This document shows, in pieces, positions 1-45,000 of a stretch of 45,000 nt of DNA. Each line of letters begins with the position of its first letter. Position 1 is the first letter of the stretch. Position numbers and translations under genes: made by a program. Source of the DNA: Leptospira mayottensis 200901116. GTDB taxonomy: Bacteria; Spirochaetota; Leptospiria; Leptospirales; Leptospiraceae. The notes beneath the pieces are model-generated. The model was not told the DNA's origin and searched no databases. It worked only from the letters and a program-made list of their open reading frames with translations. The stretch lies in NCBI RefSeq assembly GCF_000306675.2, contig NZ_CP024871.1, forward strand, positions 1,275,001 to 1,320,000, in the 5' to 3' direction.

Positions 1-89
1 TTTTCGCTCTCAAAATTATCATTTTCTTCAGCAAGAATAGAAAGGTTGAAAACAAGGAGGAGAATCGAAAAAAGACCAAGCCATCTCAA
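1..89 (-). CDS. 5' end of an exported protein, cut by the window edge
   Basis: On the minus strand an open frame runs from a TTG at 89 off the left edge. It begins with Met-Arg-Trp, then a strongly hydrophobic stretch of about 17 residues rich in Leu, Ile, Val and Phe, ending in Leu-Ala, followed by acidic residues. This is a textbook signal peptide with a likely cleavage after Ala. A GAAGG motif lies about ten bases upstream of the TTG. Only about 29 codons are visible, so the product cannot be named. The frame continues upstream of the TTG to a stop near 158 without an ATG, so TTG is the most likely start. It is divergent from the lolA run. Confidence 0.5.
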   Translation of the reverse strand, partial: MRWLGLFSILLLVFNLSILAEENDNFESE

Positions 90-1444
<1,355 letters not shown>

Positions 1445-1465
1445 CCCTAAGTTCTAGAAGGAGAG

Positions 1466-2589
<1,124 letters not shown>

Positions 2590-2590
2590 A

Positions 2591-5647
<3,057 letters not shown>

Positions 5648-5668
5648 CGGGAAAAATACTGGTAAGAG

Positions 5669-5699
<31 letters not shown>

Positions 5700-5701
5700 T
5701 C

Positions 5702-11619
<5,918 letters not shown>

Positions 11620-12111
11620 TTTTTGGTTTGAATATAGTCTAAAAATTCTCTAGCTTGATCTTAAAATGTCGTGTAACATTTATAATTTGTCGTCACGGAG
11701 ATCTATTGAGTCGAAAAAGCCTTGAGTTTTAAGATACGTTACACAAGTTATTTTTGAAATAGATGATACTCTAAAAACCTCGGATTTTGTTTTGTAATGG
11801 GCGGTTTTTGGACATGAGCCGATTTTTAGGGACGGGCCTCAAATGATACAAGATTCTCTATTTGAGTTCGAGTTTTTTCATTTTCTTGCCAGGAGTCGTT
11901 TTGAAAATCCATGCCGTACGTTTTGTTTTGAGATTATTTCTCCGTAAAAAACGGCTTGCAAGAGAATAAAAGTTCCTCTTTCACTAGACTTAAAGAAGTT
12001 TTATTTTGAAGGACTAAACGTTATATCATTTTAGAAAAACTCATGATAAGTTGATATTTAAGCTTCTGTAGTCAAATTTTAGTCCAATAGAAGAGATGGT
12101 AAGAAAGATTT
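11620..12111. other. Intergenic region between ribE and ribBA
   Basis: About 490 AT-rich bases with no credible gene. I searched by eye for the conserved cores of the FMN riboswitch, which often precedes ribB-type genes, and did not find them. A 7-base inverted pair GTGTAAC / GTTACAC lies about 70 bases apart near 11671-11745. No U-rich intrinsic terminator was seen after ribE. The promoter of ribBA must lie in the 3' part. Confidence 0.45.
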
Positions 12112-13317
<1,206 letters not shown>

Positions 13318-13383
13318 ACTTGAAACCGCTCTCAATATCCGTCGAGCGATCCTGGACTAGAAGCGAGGTTTGAGTTGCTCGAA

Positions 13384-13423
13384 GGCTCTTAGCGCAACTA
13401 AGATGAGCGATTCATAAAGAGCC
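13384..13423. repeat. Inverted repeat downstream of ribBA
   Basis: GGCTCTT at 13384-13390 is matched perfectly by AAGAGCC at 13417-13423, with a 26-base loop. Smaller inverted pairs sit next to it (CGAGC near 13344 with GCTCG near 13376; GTTGC near 13374 with GCAAC near 13395). There is no T-run after the stem, so it is not a classical intrinsic terminator. A related string, GCGACGGCTCTTTAAAGAA, occurs after the solute-binding protein gene near 32795, which suggests a recurring intergenic element. Confidence 0.35.
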
Positions 13424-13498
13424 ATAAAACCTTACCCACAAGTCAGGTTTTCGTAAGTAATTTAAACATAAAGCCGATGAGGAACAGGTCCATATGTT

Positions 13499-13920
13499 CT
13501 ATGGACGTTTTTCTTCTGTCCTGAGTTTGGTTGCGCCTAACTTTGTCCGTGACCACATTTTTAAGTTCAATATTTCTAAAGAGATTCCATCAGTCGTAAA
13601 CGCTATCAATGGATGCAAAGTCGTCCCTGAGTTTATCGGTCCCAAACCTTTAACTTGATCCATTTTTCTATAATAAATTTCCGTTGTGTCGCTTAATGCT
13701 GTTTCTTGTTTTTGAGTTCGTTTCTTTGTTGATTGGCTATGTGGAGATAGTATTTTATCATTAGATACTTTCTGATTTGAAAAATACGATATGCACTTTT
13801 CGTGCCTGCCCAATTGCCAAATATATCAGGCAAATTCGTTTCGCCCTGCTTTGTCATCACACTTACTATTTTCTTAGTCGTTATCTTATCTTTGATATTT
13901 GTGGGCGCTATTTCAGGTTT
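13499..13920 (-). pseudogene. IS4-type transposase remnant, frameshifted and truncated
   Basis: On the minus strand, two reading frames together give an N-terminal part of an IS4/Tn5-like transposase. From about 13900 to 13790 one frame reads ... Leu-Pro-Asp-Ile-Phe-Gly-Asn-Trp-Ala-Gly-Thr-Lys-Ser-Ala-Tyr-Arg, the family's AxxKAAYRFF region. The next frame then continues Phe-Ser-Asn-Gln-Lys-Val ... Ile-Leu-Ser-Pro-His-Ser and Asp-Thr-Thr-Glu-Ile, which carries the first catalytic Asp. It goes on through Gly-Leu-Gly-Pro-Ile ... Leu-His-Pro-Leu-Ile-Ala-Phe-Thr-Thr-Asp-Gly to Trp-Ser-Arg. A one-base shift separates the parts near 13790. The frame stops near 13499, so the C-terminal catalytic half is missing. 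No terminal inverted repeats were found. Confidence 0.65.
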
Positions 13921-14084
13921 CTCGTCGTGCCTTGCATATCCCTAACGCAGGAAATGGAAAGAGTAAAACAGGAAAATGTCAGGTTATAGATCATTGAAAT
14001 ACGATTTCGGAAAATATTTGTTAAAGCGAATTCCAATGATTTCGATCCCGCAATACTCCTACGTCTTATTACGGACTTGATTTT

Positions 14085-14240
14085 AACGTGAGTTCGAAGT
14101 AATAAAATGAGAAAGAATTTTCTAAAAGTATGAGTTCCTACAATTTTAGAATTTGTTCGTAAAATGGTAATTTGCGGTATCCGCACTTTAGAAATCGATC
14201 TGTAAAGTTTAGATTCCAACTTTTTTCAGAAAAATGAATC
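14085..14240. repeat. Degenerate dispersed repeat, copy A (upstream of the sulfate transporter)
   Basis: About 155 bases that align in the same orientation with 18262-18420. Shared blocks, in order, are AACGTGA, AGAAAGAATTTT, AGTTCCT, TTTAGAATTTGTT, ATTTGCGGTA, AAAGTTTA followed by ATTCCAAC, and TTTCAGAAAAATG. By eye the two copies agree at roughly three quarters of positions. It is non-coding. Confidence 0.65.
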
Positions 14241-14360
14241 TTCCCACACTGAACTCAGTTGCTTTTAAAGTTTGGGGTAGACTCTGAAATGTTTGAGTTC
14301 TTACATGAAACAATCCTTGATCTAAAAGCTTACAAATTTCTTTACTTTTAGAGGAGATTT

Positions 14361-14394
<34 letters not shown>

Positions 14395-14438
14395 TTTTTT
14401 TTCACTTTGTTGTAGGATTTGCCCAGGGAGAGATCGAA

Positions 14439-15434
<996 letters not shown>

Positions 15435-15463
15435 AAGAACTCTTAAGTTCGAATAGAAAAATC

Positions 15464-18207
<2,744 letters not shown>

Positions 18208-18261
18208 TCGGTTTTGGTCGAAAGGACTGAATTTTTTTCCTAGGAAAATAACATAACACAT

Positions 18262-18420
18262 AACGTGAACTCGGCGTAAGGAAATAAGAAAGAATTTTAT
18301 AAAAATAAAAGTTCCTGCAACTTTAGAATTTGTTAATAAAATCGTGATTTGCGGTAGTTTCCACATTCTAAGAATAGATTTACAAAGTTTATATTCCAAC
18401 TTGTTTCAGAAAAATGGATT
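18262..18420. repeat. Degenerate dispersed repeat, copy B (downstream of the sulfate transporter)
   Basis: Direct, same-orientation counterpart of 14085-14240, sharing the block order AACGTGA, AGAAAGAATTTT, AGTTCCT, TTTAGAATTTGTT, ATTTGCGGTA, TTACAAAGTTTA, ATTCCAAC and TTTCAGAAAAATG. Together the two copies bracket the four-gene sulfate importer. It carries no credible reading frame. Confidence 0.65.
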
Positions 18421-18611
18421 TCTTGCGCCTAACTCATGTTAAGGTAGGGTTTGCGTTTTTTTACAAAGAGCTTGTCTAAAACTATCGAGCTTAAACGATA
18501 ATAAAGTCTGTTTCTGTTTGAAAGTCTATAACATTAAGAGGGTGGTAATCTGCGGGAACTCCTACGTTTTATTACGAATTGACTCAACGAAATTGTAACT
18601 GATTTCTCTTC

Positions 18612-18636
18612 AGGTTTTGAGACAGGCTCAAAACCT
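18612..18636. terminator. Perfect 10-bp hairpin, possible bidirectional terminator
   Basis: AGGTTTTGAG (18612-18621) and CTCAAAACCT (18627-18636) form a perfect stem with a five-base loop. It lies between convergent cysA and the FadL-like gene, a usual place for a shared terminator. Neither side has a clear T-run, so it may instead be a structured repeat. It lies about 130 bases past the stop of the FadL-like gene. Confidence 0.4.
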
Positions 18637-18763
18637 ATTGTGGTTCTAAGCGAATATATTTTTTCGATTTCTTACTTCGAAACTCACATTCAAAAAAGAT
18701 CTTTTCGAAACGGAAACGAAAGGTTACGATAAGTCCTTTATAAATTTACTCGGGACTTTTCTT

Positions 18764-21374
<2,611 letters not shown>

Positions 21375-21377
21375 TTA

Positions 21378-22043
<666 letters not shown>

Positions 22044-22046
22044 AAA

Positions 22047-27329
<5,283 letters not shown>

Positions 27330-27341
27330 AGTTGACCTTAA

Positions 27342-27492
27342 AAAAGCTCGTATTTGAATTTTGGGAATTGGAATTTAGAAAAATTTTCGTTCGGAAAAAG
27401 TTTAAAGTATAAACTCTGAACTTGAATCTGAAAAATTTTGAGATTGTGAAAAGTTTTTTCGAGATTTGTTATATAAGTAAGTACGAGCTTTT
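27342..27492. repeat. 151-bp element bounded by an 11-bp perfect inverted repeat
   Basis: AAAAGCTCGTA at 27342-27352 is the exact reverse complement of TACGAGCTTTT at 27482-27492. The pairing continues inward for about four more positions with wobble pairs. The interior is AT-rich and non-coding. It begins 12 bases after the stop of the giant signalling gene and could be a long-range RNA stem at its 3' end or a small MITE-like element. No target duplication was clear. Confidence 0.45.
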
Positions 27493-27583
27493 GTAGACAA
27501 GATCGAATTCCTAAAAACGAAAGAGATAATTTAAATTTTTTCTTTTACTTTAAAGCTGTTCCTATTTTTTGAATTCAACCGAT

Positions 27584-28228
<645 letters not shown>

Positions 28229-29139
28229 GATTCGATTTGAAATCGGAGTCTGTACTAAAATCTTAAGGCGTGGGAACTCCTACAAAAATTGAACAACGGA
28301 AAAGAACTGTTTGAAAATACGTAAATTATCCAAGAAGAAAAAGTTTAGAATCATCAATTGAGCGAAATGAATGGAAACCGGTCGGTAATAAAGTTTAATA
28401 TTTAAAAAAATTCAAATATACCGTCAAGAATACCCTATTAAAGATAAAAGAATAGATATCAGAATTGCAAGGAAAGATATTCAATTATTAAAAATCAAGG
28501 CATTGGGTTTCTTCTCAGACTTTGGTTTCAAGTATATTGCATCAGTATGTAATTGGTAAATGAATAGAACGGTAAACATAACCCGCCTAACTCCGGTTTT
28601 CCGTTTCGTTCATCCGGCTTGTAGAGCTGTTGTTTGAGTCGTTATCTTTGGTAGGTTGTTGTGGGTGCTGACAAAGTTGTTATCTGCATATCTTTTGAAT
28701 CATTGTACAACAAGTTTGTTTTCTCCTGAATAAAAACACTTTTGGCATTTTGTACAATTACTTTTAAGAGCGACGGATGTATCAGCGAAATATTTGAAAT
28801 GGTTCAATAAAGCTGGAAATTTTTGGAGTCAACAATTGATTGCCATTTTTGCAAACAGTCGGATGGATATAAAATGTTTTTCCTCCCTTTTTCATATTCT
28901 CATTCAGTAATTTCTCCGCTTCTTTCGAACATTTCTCTTTTGTATTAAAAGTTTTGGTTTGAGAGATTCCGGTTACAGTAAAGGATTTTCCAGATATTTC
29001 AATATTCCGGAATTCGTCAGATGTAGGTAAGGTAGTGTTTTTTAAAATTTCATTTCAGCTAATTATTTGGCAGTAAAATTAAAGTTTGTTTCACGTTTTT
29101 TATGATCCGATAAAATCCCAAAACGGATTTGAGACAAGT
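28229..29139. other. Decayed intergenic region after pdxH
   Basis: About 900 bases with no intact gene. Features seen are a short palindrome CGATTTGAAATCG (28233-28245) just after pdxH, one GGGAACTCCTACA repeat core near 28270-28282, and a start-less reading frame on the minus strand (28782-29054, listed separately). The stretch 28290-28780 is AT-rich and shows no recognisable coding or RNA feature. Confidence 0.45.
28782..29054 (-). pseudogene. Start-less fragment of an unknown protein
   Basis: A 90-codon open frame on the minus strand ends at TGA (28782-28784) and is preceded in frame by TGA at 29055-29057. It has no ATG, GTG or TTG near its N-terminal end. Its composition is protein-like: a [15 protein letters not shown] strand, then a Lys/Glu helix with one Cys, then Tyr-Ile-His-Pro-Thr-Val-Cys. 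I do not recognise a family. It is most simply the 3' remnant of a gene that lost its start. Confidence 0.4.
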
Positions 29140-29544
<405 letters not shown>

Positions 29545-29595
29545 TGGAGATTCTCGTTTTCGGATTTATTTTTCTAAATATATCCGGAGTGTTCC

Positions 29596-29630
<35 letters not shown>

Positions 29631-29653
29631 TAAAAAAATGTAATAGAGAACGA

Positions 29654-31659
<2,006 letters not shown>

Positions 31660-31739
31660 AGCTACTTTTGGGCTTGAGTTTAAAGTGATTTAGGCTGAAT
31701 TTTGTTCGGCGGGGTTTTTTGTATGAGAGGATTACTATA

Positions 31740-32759
<1,020 letters not shown>

Positions 32760-32831
32760 GTTCACGCTGATCCATAAGCGTTACAGTGAAGCGACGGCTC
32801 TTTAAAGAATTCAATAATCGTAATTTTTCTC

Positions 32832-33232
32832 TTAAGTTTCAAATAAATGGGATTGGTTGGAAAGAATGATTTTGTTGTATTCGACCACACTGGGTCGGTG
32901 AGGAGGCCTTAGATTCAACGAATCATTCAAATAAGAAACTCCAAGGTAGATATTGACTTCTGGTTTGTGGGGATCGTTCAGGTTGATTTTCCAACCTTTT
33001 TTTGTTAGGAAAACAGCTTGGGTTGTAGGCATAATTTGCATAAACCCCGAATGTTCTTGGGTGAACGGGCCGTTGCTTTGGACTGGGATTCTAGATGGAT
33101 GAGACTGATTAGTAGATACTTTGTTTGTGTTGGACCTATATTCATTGGGAGGTTTTTGGAGTGATGAATGGTTGCTATTTTGATAGATTCTTTATCTCCA
33201 AAAGTTTTTCTTTTGGTTGAATACTCCCGCAA
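32832..33232 (-). pseudogene. Lytic transglycosylase (SLT domain) pseudogene
   Basis: Two minus-strand frames together spell a Slt-type lytic transglycosylase core. The first gives Leu-Leu-Ile-Ser-Leu-Ile-His-Leu-Glu-Ser-Gln (catalytic Glu motif), then Ser-Pro-Lys-Asn-Ile-Arg-Gly. The second continues Phe-Met-Gln-Ile-Met-Pro-Thr-Thr-Gln and ... Pro-Glu-Val-Asn-Ile-Tyr-Leu-Gly-Val-Ser-Tyr-Leu-Asn-Asp. A single-base shift near 33043 breaks the gene. The C-terminal part lacks the expected Ala-Tyr-Asn-Ala-Gly, and the N-terminal part is cut at a stop near 33240. The remnant is therefore inactive. Confidence 0.75.
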
Positions 33233-33404
33233 GTGGTGCTAAAAGCGACTGGAAACCGGAAGGTGAGAGAAAAATTAAATATGAGAACTTCTATATTTTT
33301 AGCTTTAGAAACCGGGTTCTATCTTCGTAAATATGGAACTCCTACCTAAAGAAAAATTTTTCTAATTTTCTTACACCGAATTCGCATTCATGTAGGCGTC
33401 GTCA

Positions 33405-34526
<1,122 letters not shown>

Positions 34527-34630
34527 ACAATTTACTCCTAAAATCGAAGTTATACTATCTTTGCGAATTTGAGCAATGGGAATTCATCATTCTGAAGGAA
34601 ATTCGATCAGAAAGAAATTTGCACAATCCT

Positions 34631-34652
34631 AAAAAGACTACTGCGTCTTTTT
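34631..34652. promoter_or_regulatory. Perfect 8-bp hairpin in a divergent upstream region
   Basis: AAAAAGAC (34631-34638) and GTCTTTTT (34645-34652) pair perfectly around a six-base loop, between the divergent metallo-hydrolase gene and the gene at 34738. The stem is flanked by CCT on both sides. It could be an operator palindrome or a terminator-like stem; the sequence alone does not decide. Confidence 0.35.
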
Positions 34653-34737
34653 CCTACGATATAACGAAAGCATTTAAATTGACTTTAACCCACACCAAAC
34701 GGGAATAGTAAGATCTCTCAAAAGCAATATAAAAATT

Positions 34738-36237
34738 ATGGAAACGAATCTTAATTATCTTAAACGTTGGCAACAGATCATAAATGCGACCGATTTTTCT
34801 AAAGCATTAACTCTGCATTTTACGTATCTTGCGGATAGTCCCGGATACGATCGATTGCTGGAGTCGATTATGCAGAAAGTTTTAAGCGTTCGGATTGAAG
34901 AGGATACTTTTCAAGTTTTGTTTCAGAATAATTTTCTATTGAAGGCAAGTGCGCCCGTTTCCTCCGAAGAAGTCACAACATGGCCGGAAAGTTTTCAAAA
35001 ATTAGTTGGCGTCCATCAGTTGATTGAATTTGGAGATTCTAATGACCAAAATGCCAATAGGGATTTTATATTAGGGGATCATGGTTCCTTTTTAGATGAA
35101 TTTATAGGCGAAGAAGAATTTGAAAACGCCAAAAGCCCGTTGATTGATGGACAATCGGATTGGTGGATATATCATCCGCAGGAAAAAAATGAACAGAATC
35201 AACCGATGCTTTACTTTGTTTCTCACGAAAGCGGCAAAGTAAAAGAAAGCTTTCCACATAATGTCGGTTCTTTGTTTCTTAAACGACTGGCGGATCGATT
35301 AAAGATAGACTCTTCTCCGAAATCGAAAGAAAATTATTTTAATAAACTTACATTCTTGAGAAAAATAACTCTACCCTTTTCTATCCTCAAAGCTGAAAGC
35401 ATAGGAGAAAATAAAATTGGAGCGATTCTAAGTCAAGATGATCAAAAATTCTTCTGTATTTTAGATACTTCTAATATAGAGGATCTCAAACTCGTTGGAA
35501 AAACTGAATTTCCGAGTTCAAAAAATAGTTTTAACATGAAAATTTCAGGATCGAAGGCGATCCTTTTTAACCGAATGACGAGTCTTTTTAATCCTTTTGT
35601 TTGGATAGACTTGAGCGATCTCAGTTCTCCGAAAGTCGGAGGTGTCATTGATGAAAAAGGGACGGAGGTCGCGGCGATTCATCAAGACCAGGTCGTCTAT
35701 AAGGCTGCACAATTGTTCCGACAGGATCTTTCAACGGGAGAAAAAAAACCGTTTAAATCAATCATTCGCGCGAAGGAACTTGCAATTGACGAAAATTTTA
35801 TCGTCGTGCAGAATCAGGAAGAGGTACAGGTCTTAAACCTTCAGTACGATTTGATCAGTCAAGGGAAGGTAGATTCTGGGTATCCCAAAAGTATTCTTTT
35901 TTCGGAATTCAGATTGATAGTTTGTTTGGATGATTCTTTACAGATTCTCAGCTTTATAAACAAAAAGATTCAAAAACAAAAGCTTCCTTATCTCAAAGGT
36001 CATTCTTGTAGGCAACCTCATTTCATTTCCGGAAATTCGTTTTGGTTTCTTACAAGTGCCGGCAAGGATCAATACAATTTAGTGCGTTTAAATCTGGAAC
36101 GTGAAGAGAGCAAAATTACGATTTTACCTTTGCCTAACCATTTAGAATACGATGAATCGGCGATTGAAATCGTTTTGAACGAATTGAGAATCTATTTAAG
36201 TAACCAATGTTTTATTTATACTTTAGAAAGTGTTTGA
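34738..36237 (+). CDS. Unknown protein with C-terminal beta-propeller-like (LVIVD-type) repeats
   Basis: A 499-residue protein with no signal peptide, so probably cytoplasmic. The N-terminal half (1-190) is acidic and unrecognised, and includes a Trp-Trp-Ile-Tyr-His-Pro segment. From about residue 215 there are recurring units of the form Ile-Leu-Asp-x-Ser-x-Ile-x-x-Leu-x-Leu-Val-Gly and Trp-Ile-Asp-Leu-Ser-Asp-Leu-Ser-Ser-Pro-Lys-Val-Gly-Gly. These resemble LVIVD/beta-propeller repeats. I cannot assign a function. A paired stem lies about 100 bases upstream in the divergent region. The gene is followed by a decayed gap. Confidence 0.65.
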   Translation: METNLNYLKRWQQIINATDFSKALTLHFTYLADSPGYDRLLESIMQKVLSVRIEEDTFQVLFQNNFLLKASAPVSSEEVTTWPESFQKLVGVHQLIEFGDSNDQNANRDFILGDHGSFLDEFIGEEEFENAKSPLIDGQSDWWIYHPQEKNEQNQPMLYFVSHESGKVKESFPHNVGSLFLKRLADRLKIDSSPKSKENYFNKLTFLRKITLPFSILKAESIGENKIGAILSQDDQKFFCILDTSNIEDLKLVGKTEFPSSKNSFNMKISGSKAILFNRMTSLFNPFVWIDLSDLSSPKVGGVIDEKGTEVAAIHQDQVVYKAAQLFRQDLSTGEKKPFKSIIRAKELAIDENFIVVQNQEEVQVLNLQYDLISQGKVDSGYPKSILFSEFRLIVCLDDSLQILSFINKKIQKQKLPYLKGHSCRQPHFISGNSFWFLTSAGKDQYNLVRLNLEREESKITILPLPNHLEYDESAIEIVLNELRIYLSNQCFIYTLESV

Positions 36238-36707
36238 ATTTTCAAAAGTAAAAACCGAAATTTTTTAAAGAACTTATCCTTATCAACCGAGGATTCTCGG
36301 TAATTCGGCTTCCTATACGAATTTTTTTGAACTTCGTTCTTCTCCCGACATTTCAGTTTTCTTCGACCATAATCCGAGAGACGTTTTCGCAGATGGAGCT
36401 GTTCTTGTGTATCAACTGACTGAGATAGGAATTGAACAACGAAAGACTGTTTAAAAGCCCATGGACTTAACTGATGTGGCGTAATTTGTTGGAACTCCGG
36501 CGTTTTTATTATGAACGTATAAAATGATTGGAACCGATTTAGTTTAGGGTCTTTGGATGGACTTTCAATCAAAAGACAGAGGCTTTGTCTCGCTCCTCTG
36601 TCTTCCTAACAACGACTTGAGTGGATTTATAAATGTTCCAATCGATGAAGAAACATATTCTGTTCGCTATCCGATAGGATTTTCAAATATAAGTCAGTGA
36701 GTTTTTA
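36238..36707. other. Intergenic region between convergent genes
   Basis: About 470 bases with no credible gene. The gap holds one degenerate GGAACTCCGGCG repeat core near 36501-36512, and a strong hairpin at 36573-36604 that serves the minus-strand gene. Confidence 0.5.
36573..36604 (-). terminator. Intrinsic terminator of the sterol desaturase-family gene
   Basis: AAGACAGAGG (36573-36582) and CCTCTGTCTT (36595-36604) form a perfect 10-bp stem with a 12-base loop. Read on the minus strand, the stem is followed by TTTT. It lies about 100 bases past the stop of the gene at 36708-38036. On the plus strand there is no T-run. Confidence 0.6.
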
Positions 36708-39673
<2,966 letters not shown>

Positions 39674-39826
39674 ATTTCGAAAGTGTTTGTTCTATTCGAA
39701 AGAAAATATCGATTCACTTCAGCGTTTTAGAGACGAACACAAATATTATTTCGTCACTATATTTCGACTTTCGGATTGATTTTCAGAGACTGGGCGCGTT
39801 TGCTGTTTGAGAACGTGAAAACCGCC

Positions 39827-40423
<597 letters not shown>

Positions 40424-40566
40424 GAGCTCTAAAAGGAGAATCGTTTTTTAAAAACGAACCTTTCCGAAAGGTAAGAAATTTCCTGAAGCAGTATCGGGAT
40501 CAAGTTGGGATTTGGGATCGTTTTAAGCTTCCGATTTTCTTTTTGGGGAAAACGGAAAGTCCAGGA

Positions 40567-42024
<1,458 letters not shown>

Positions 42025-42043
42025 TCCTATCTCGGAGATTCGT

Positions 42044-43222
<1,179 letters not shown>

Positions 43223-43270
43223 GAGTTCAAAAAATTTGGAATTAAATCCGAACTTTTGTCCTCATATCTT

Positions 43271-44248
<978 letters not shown>

Positions 44249-44285
44249 ATCGGACTTACTCGTAATCATCAAAAAGAAGGGCCAG

Positions 44286-45000
<715 letters not shown>

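Larger units (their letters stand above)
18208..18763. other. Intergenic region between cysA and the FadL-like gene
   Basis: About 555 AT-rich bases between convergent genes. The gap contains repeat copy B (18262-18420), a short repeat core GGAACTCCTACGTTTTATTACG near 18553-18574 that resembles 14051-14072, and a perfect 10-bp hairpin at 18612-18636. No gene was identified. Confidence 0.5.

Noticed and set aside
11620..12111. FMN riboswitch upstream of ribBA
   Set aside because: The conserved AGGG / ACCGGCGG-type cores of the element are not present in the 490-base gap.
32760..32800. Terminator after the solute-binding protein gene
   Set aside because: Only a 5-bp stem (ACGCT/AGCGT) with no following T-run was found, too weak to call.

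Overview
The window reads as chromosomal DNA of a spirochaete, very probably a pathogenic-clade Leptospira. This is inferred from gene content and order (lolA / rodZ-like / rimO / pgsA / trpD / yajC-secDF / ribD-ribE), frequent TTG starts, moderate-to-low GC, and AT-rich gaps full of decayed genes and short dispersed repeats. I could run no database search, so the genus is an inference.

Layout. (1) 1-89: the 5' end of a minus-strand exported protein. (2) 734-11619: one long plus-strand run, tightly packed and often overlapping: lolA-like, rodZ-like HTH membrane protein, rimO, pgsA, trpD, yajC, an unknown secreted or anchored Ser/Lys-rich protein, secD, secF, ribD, ribE. The fused ribBA follows alone at 12112-13317. 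(3) 13318-14438: a 1.1-kb decayed gap with a frameshifted IS4-type transposase remnant and dispersed repeats. (4) 14439-18207: a complete sulfate/thiosulfate ABC importer (binding protein, CysT, CysW, CysA), flanked on both sides by copies of the same ~155-bp degenerate repeat. (5) 18764-27329: a FadL-like outer-membrane protein (minus) diverging from a three-gene operon with 3-nt gaps. The operon encodes an Lcp/MpaB-type (DUF2236) putative haem oxygenase, a seven-helix membrane protein resembling Pyr4/PaxB terpene cyclases, and a 1760-residue pseudokinase-ATPase-GAF-SpoIIE phosphatase. (6) 27584-36237: pdxH, a decayed gap, a small membrane protein, acetoacetyl-CoA synthetase, a family-3 solute-binding protein, a lytic transglycosylase pseudogene, a metallo-beta-lactamase-fold lipoprotein and a beta-propeller-like protein. 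(7) 36708-45000: a sterol-desaturase-family membrane hydroxylase, a saccharopine dehydrogenase-like reductase, a small exported protein, an outer-membrane efflux protein and membrane-fusion protein without an adjacent RND pump, a lipoate ligase-like protein with an internal insertion, and the 5' part of glyA, cut by the window edge.

How the genes work together. The first run is mostly housekeeping: envelope biogenesis (LolA, PgsA, YajC-SecDF), ribosome modification (RimO) and riboflavin synthesis (RibD, RibE, RibBA). The best candidate for an undescribed system is block 5, where an outer-membrane channel for hydrophobic compounds, a putative haem oxygenase, a putative membrane cyclase and a very large signalling protein are physically grouped. 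This suggests uptake or modification of a hydrophobic, perhaps isoprenoid, compound under signalling control. Only the grouping and the motifs are seen; the pathway is inferred.
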